From contig NW_001865051.1 of the NCBI RefSeq assembly GCF_000002865.3, positions 606,728 to 670,727 on the forward strand: a stretch of DNA of 64,000 nt. Reading direction: 5' to 3'. Made by a program: the position numbers and the translations under genes. Below, in pieces: positions 62,893 through 64,000 of the stretch. Position 1 is the first letter of the stretch; every line of letters begins with the position of its first letter. The DNA is from Monosiga brevicollis MX1. Taxonomy: Eukaryota; Opisthokonta; Choanoflagellata; Craspedida; Salpingoecidae. The notes beneath the pieces were generated by a model. It was not told the origin of the DNA. It did not search any database and worked only from the letters and a program-made list of their open reading frames with translations.

Positions 62893-64000
62893 TCACTCAT
62901 CCAGCAGCATCTCCACACGAGGATGACGCTGCTCAAGCAGACTGAGAAAGAATAGAATGCGGTCCATTTCCCTGGCCGTAATGAGAGAGGCTTGACTTCG
63001 CCGCACCCGCTCAAGCACCCAGTACAGGAGAACGACTCGTTCCTTGAAAGTTTCGTCAAACGCATGGTGCAGGAACCAACGCCACGGGGTCAGCCTGAGC
63101 AAGCCATTCAGGCGCTTGGCCAGCGGACAGCGAGGAAGGCGCAGCCTACAGAGACGAATCGATTCAAAAGGGCTTGTCTTTGAGCAAATGTCAACGTGCT
63201 CAAGTTCCTGCAGATTGTGGTGCCCTTGGGCGCTGGCTACCTACCTCAAGTTGAGCAAGGAGGTGTTTTTGCGGAGAGCATCGCGCAATGGTAACGCCGT
63301 GGTTTCCAATAGCTCAAATTTGCCCTCCAAGCTACCACGGCACAGTGTCGATGGGTTGTCAGGCGATACGACAGGGGCACTCATTTGCCAGGCTTGCAGG
63401 GTCAACTCACCATAGCGTGACGAGACGCTCGTGATGAACAAGAAGCGTGCTGGCCGTGCGAATCGACCGACGGTCAATTGAGGTCCCCTTCAGGCTGTTA
63501 AACGAGACGTGGTTTTCCATATGTGAAGTCTCCAATCGCATGTGACATGTGGCATGGACGGACCCAAGTACAAGGCGTCGTGGAAGACACCTACGTGAGT
63601 TCGTGCAGAGTCGGGATGTTTGCCGCAGCCTGAATGAGCCGGCCCGTCTCCTCATCGGAGAGCTGGGCATCCAGAATGCGTAGGTATTTCAAATGATGGT
63701 TGTGCGACAGGGCCTCACAAATGCGATCCAGCGTGACGCGCGACATGGCACCCCGTCCGCAATGAACCCTATGCCAGCATCAAAGGATAGCGACGAGTCA
63801 GTGTGCGTGTTGCTTTGAACATGCATGGCACGCACAAAATCACCCGACGCACTCAAACTCGGTGCAGCGAGCATCGTCCAAGGCTACCAAACGATAAGCG
63901 GCCATCAGCTGCTCGTGGCCGCTGACGACCTCCACCTGTCGCTGGCCCAGGGTTTCACTCAACTCCAGCAAGCTACCCAAAGAGGCACTGCTATTCTGTA
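62893..64000 (-). CDS. Leucine-rich-repeat protein, 3' part only
   Basis: The gene enters from the right edge on the minus strand and ends at 62893. Exons include SLLELSETLGQRQVEVVSGH near 63980-63920, an LRR-type segment HNHHLKYLRILDAQLSDEET near 63705-63645 with IPTLHEL following, another LRR-like stretch FELLETTALPLRDALRKNTS near 63320-63260, and a helical C-terminus with TPWRWFLHHAFDETFKERVV and REMDRILFFLSLLEQRHPRV near 63085-62900. The repeats resemble the ribonuclease-inhibitor/NLR type of LRR (RILDAQLSDEETGRLIQAA). The 5' end and any other domains lie outside the window, so function is unknown. Confidence 0.65.

Overview
The window looks like nuclear DNA from a compact, intron-dense unicellular eukaryote. 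Genes sit a few hundred bases apart on both strands and most are split by GT-AG introns of about 60-200 bases. The gene set mixes housekeeping functions (V-ATPase, 2-oxoglutarate dehydrogenase, Tudor-SN, Eaf6, Pol5/MYBBP1A) with a very large cysteine-rich membrane protein carrying metazoan-style tyrosine motifs and a RasGEF that also seems to carry a PTB domain. Intron style, protein content and abundant CA, GA and GT microsatellites fit a choanoflagellate such as Monosiga. That assignment is an inference; no marker gene proves it. I saw no rRNA, tRNA, transposon, retroelement or CRISPR array. There are two assembly gaps (30828-30965 and 52568-52664).

Left part, 1-12 kb: a secreted protein of unknown function (+, 228-2387), an S10 serine carboxypeptidase (-, 2725-5547), a cytochrome b561 (+, 6233-8365), an unassigned small gene (-, 8636-9379) and an Eaf6/MEAF6-like histone acetyltransferase subunit (-, 10118-11240). 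Centre-left, 12-33 kb: a P4-ATPase lipid flippase (+, 12022-18195), a PTB-plus-RasGEF protein (-, 18554 to about 23094), a coiled-coil acidic protein (+, 24247-25813) and Pol5/MYBBP1A (-, about 25794-32473).

Centre-right, 33-52 kb: V-ATPase subunit E (+, 33259-34999, all seven exons resolved), then a 12-kb gene (-, 35812-48164) for a protein of roughly 3,500 residues. It has a signal peptide, about 21 tandem cysteine-rich ARLC modules, a threonine-rich mucin-like linker, a duplicated SEA-like module, one membrane span and a cytoplasmic tail with three NPxY-type and three YL(E/D) tyrosine motifs. A probable axonemal SAXO4/PPP1R32-like protein follows (+, 49699-51923). Right part, 52-64 kb: mitochondrial 2-oxoglutarate dehydrogenase E1 (+, 52780-59007), Tudor-SN/SND1 (+, 59510-62456) and the 3' part of a leucine-rich-repeat gene that runs off the right edge (-, 62893 to beyond 64000).

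The most interesting biology is the 21-module receptor-like protein. Its tail looks built for phosphotyrosine signalling, and a gene about 13 kb away appears to join a PTB domain, a class that often reads NPxY motifs, to a Ras exchange factor. A functional link between the two is speculation. Exon joins were made by eye; where a join or a gene end is uncertain, the entry says so.
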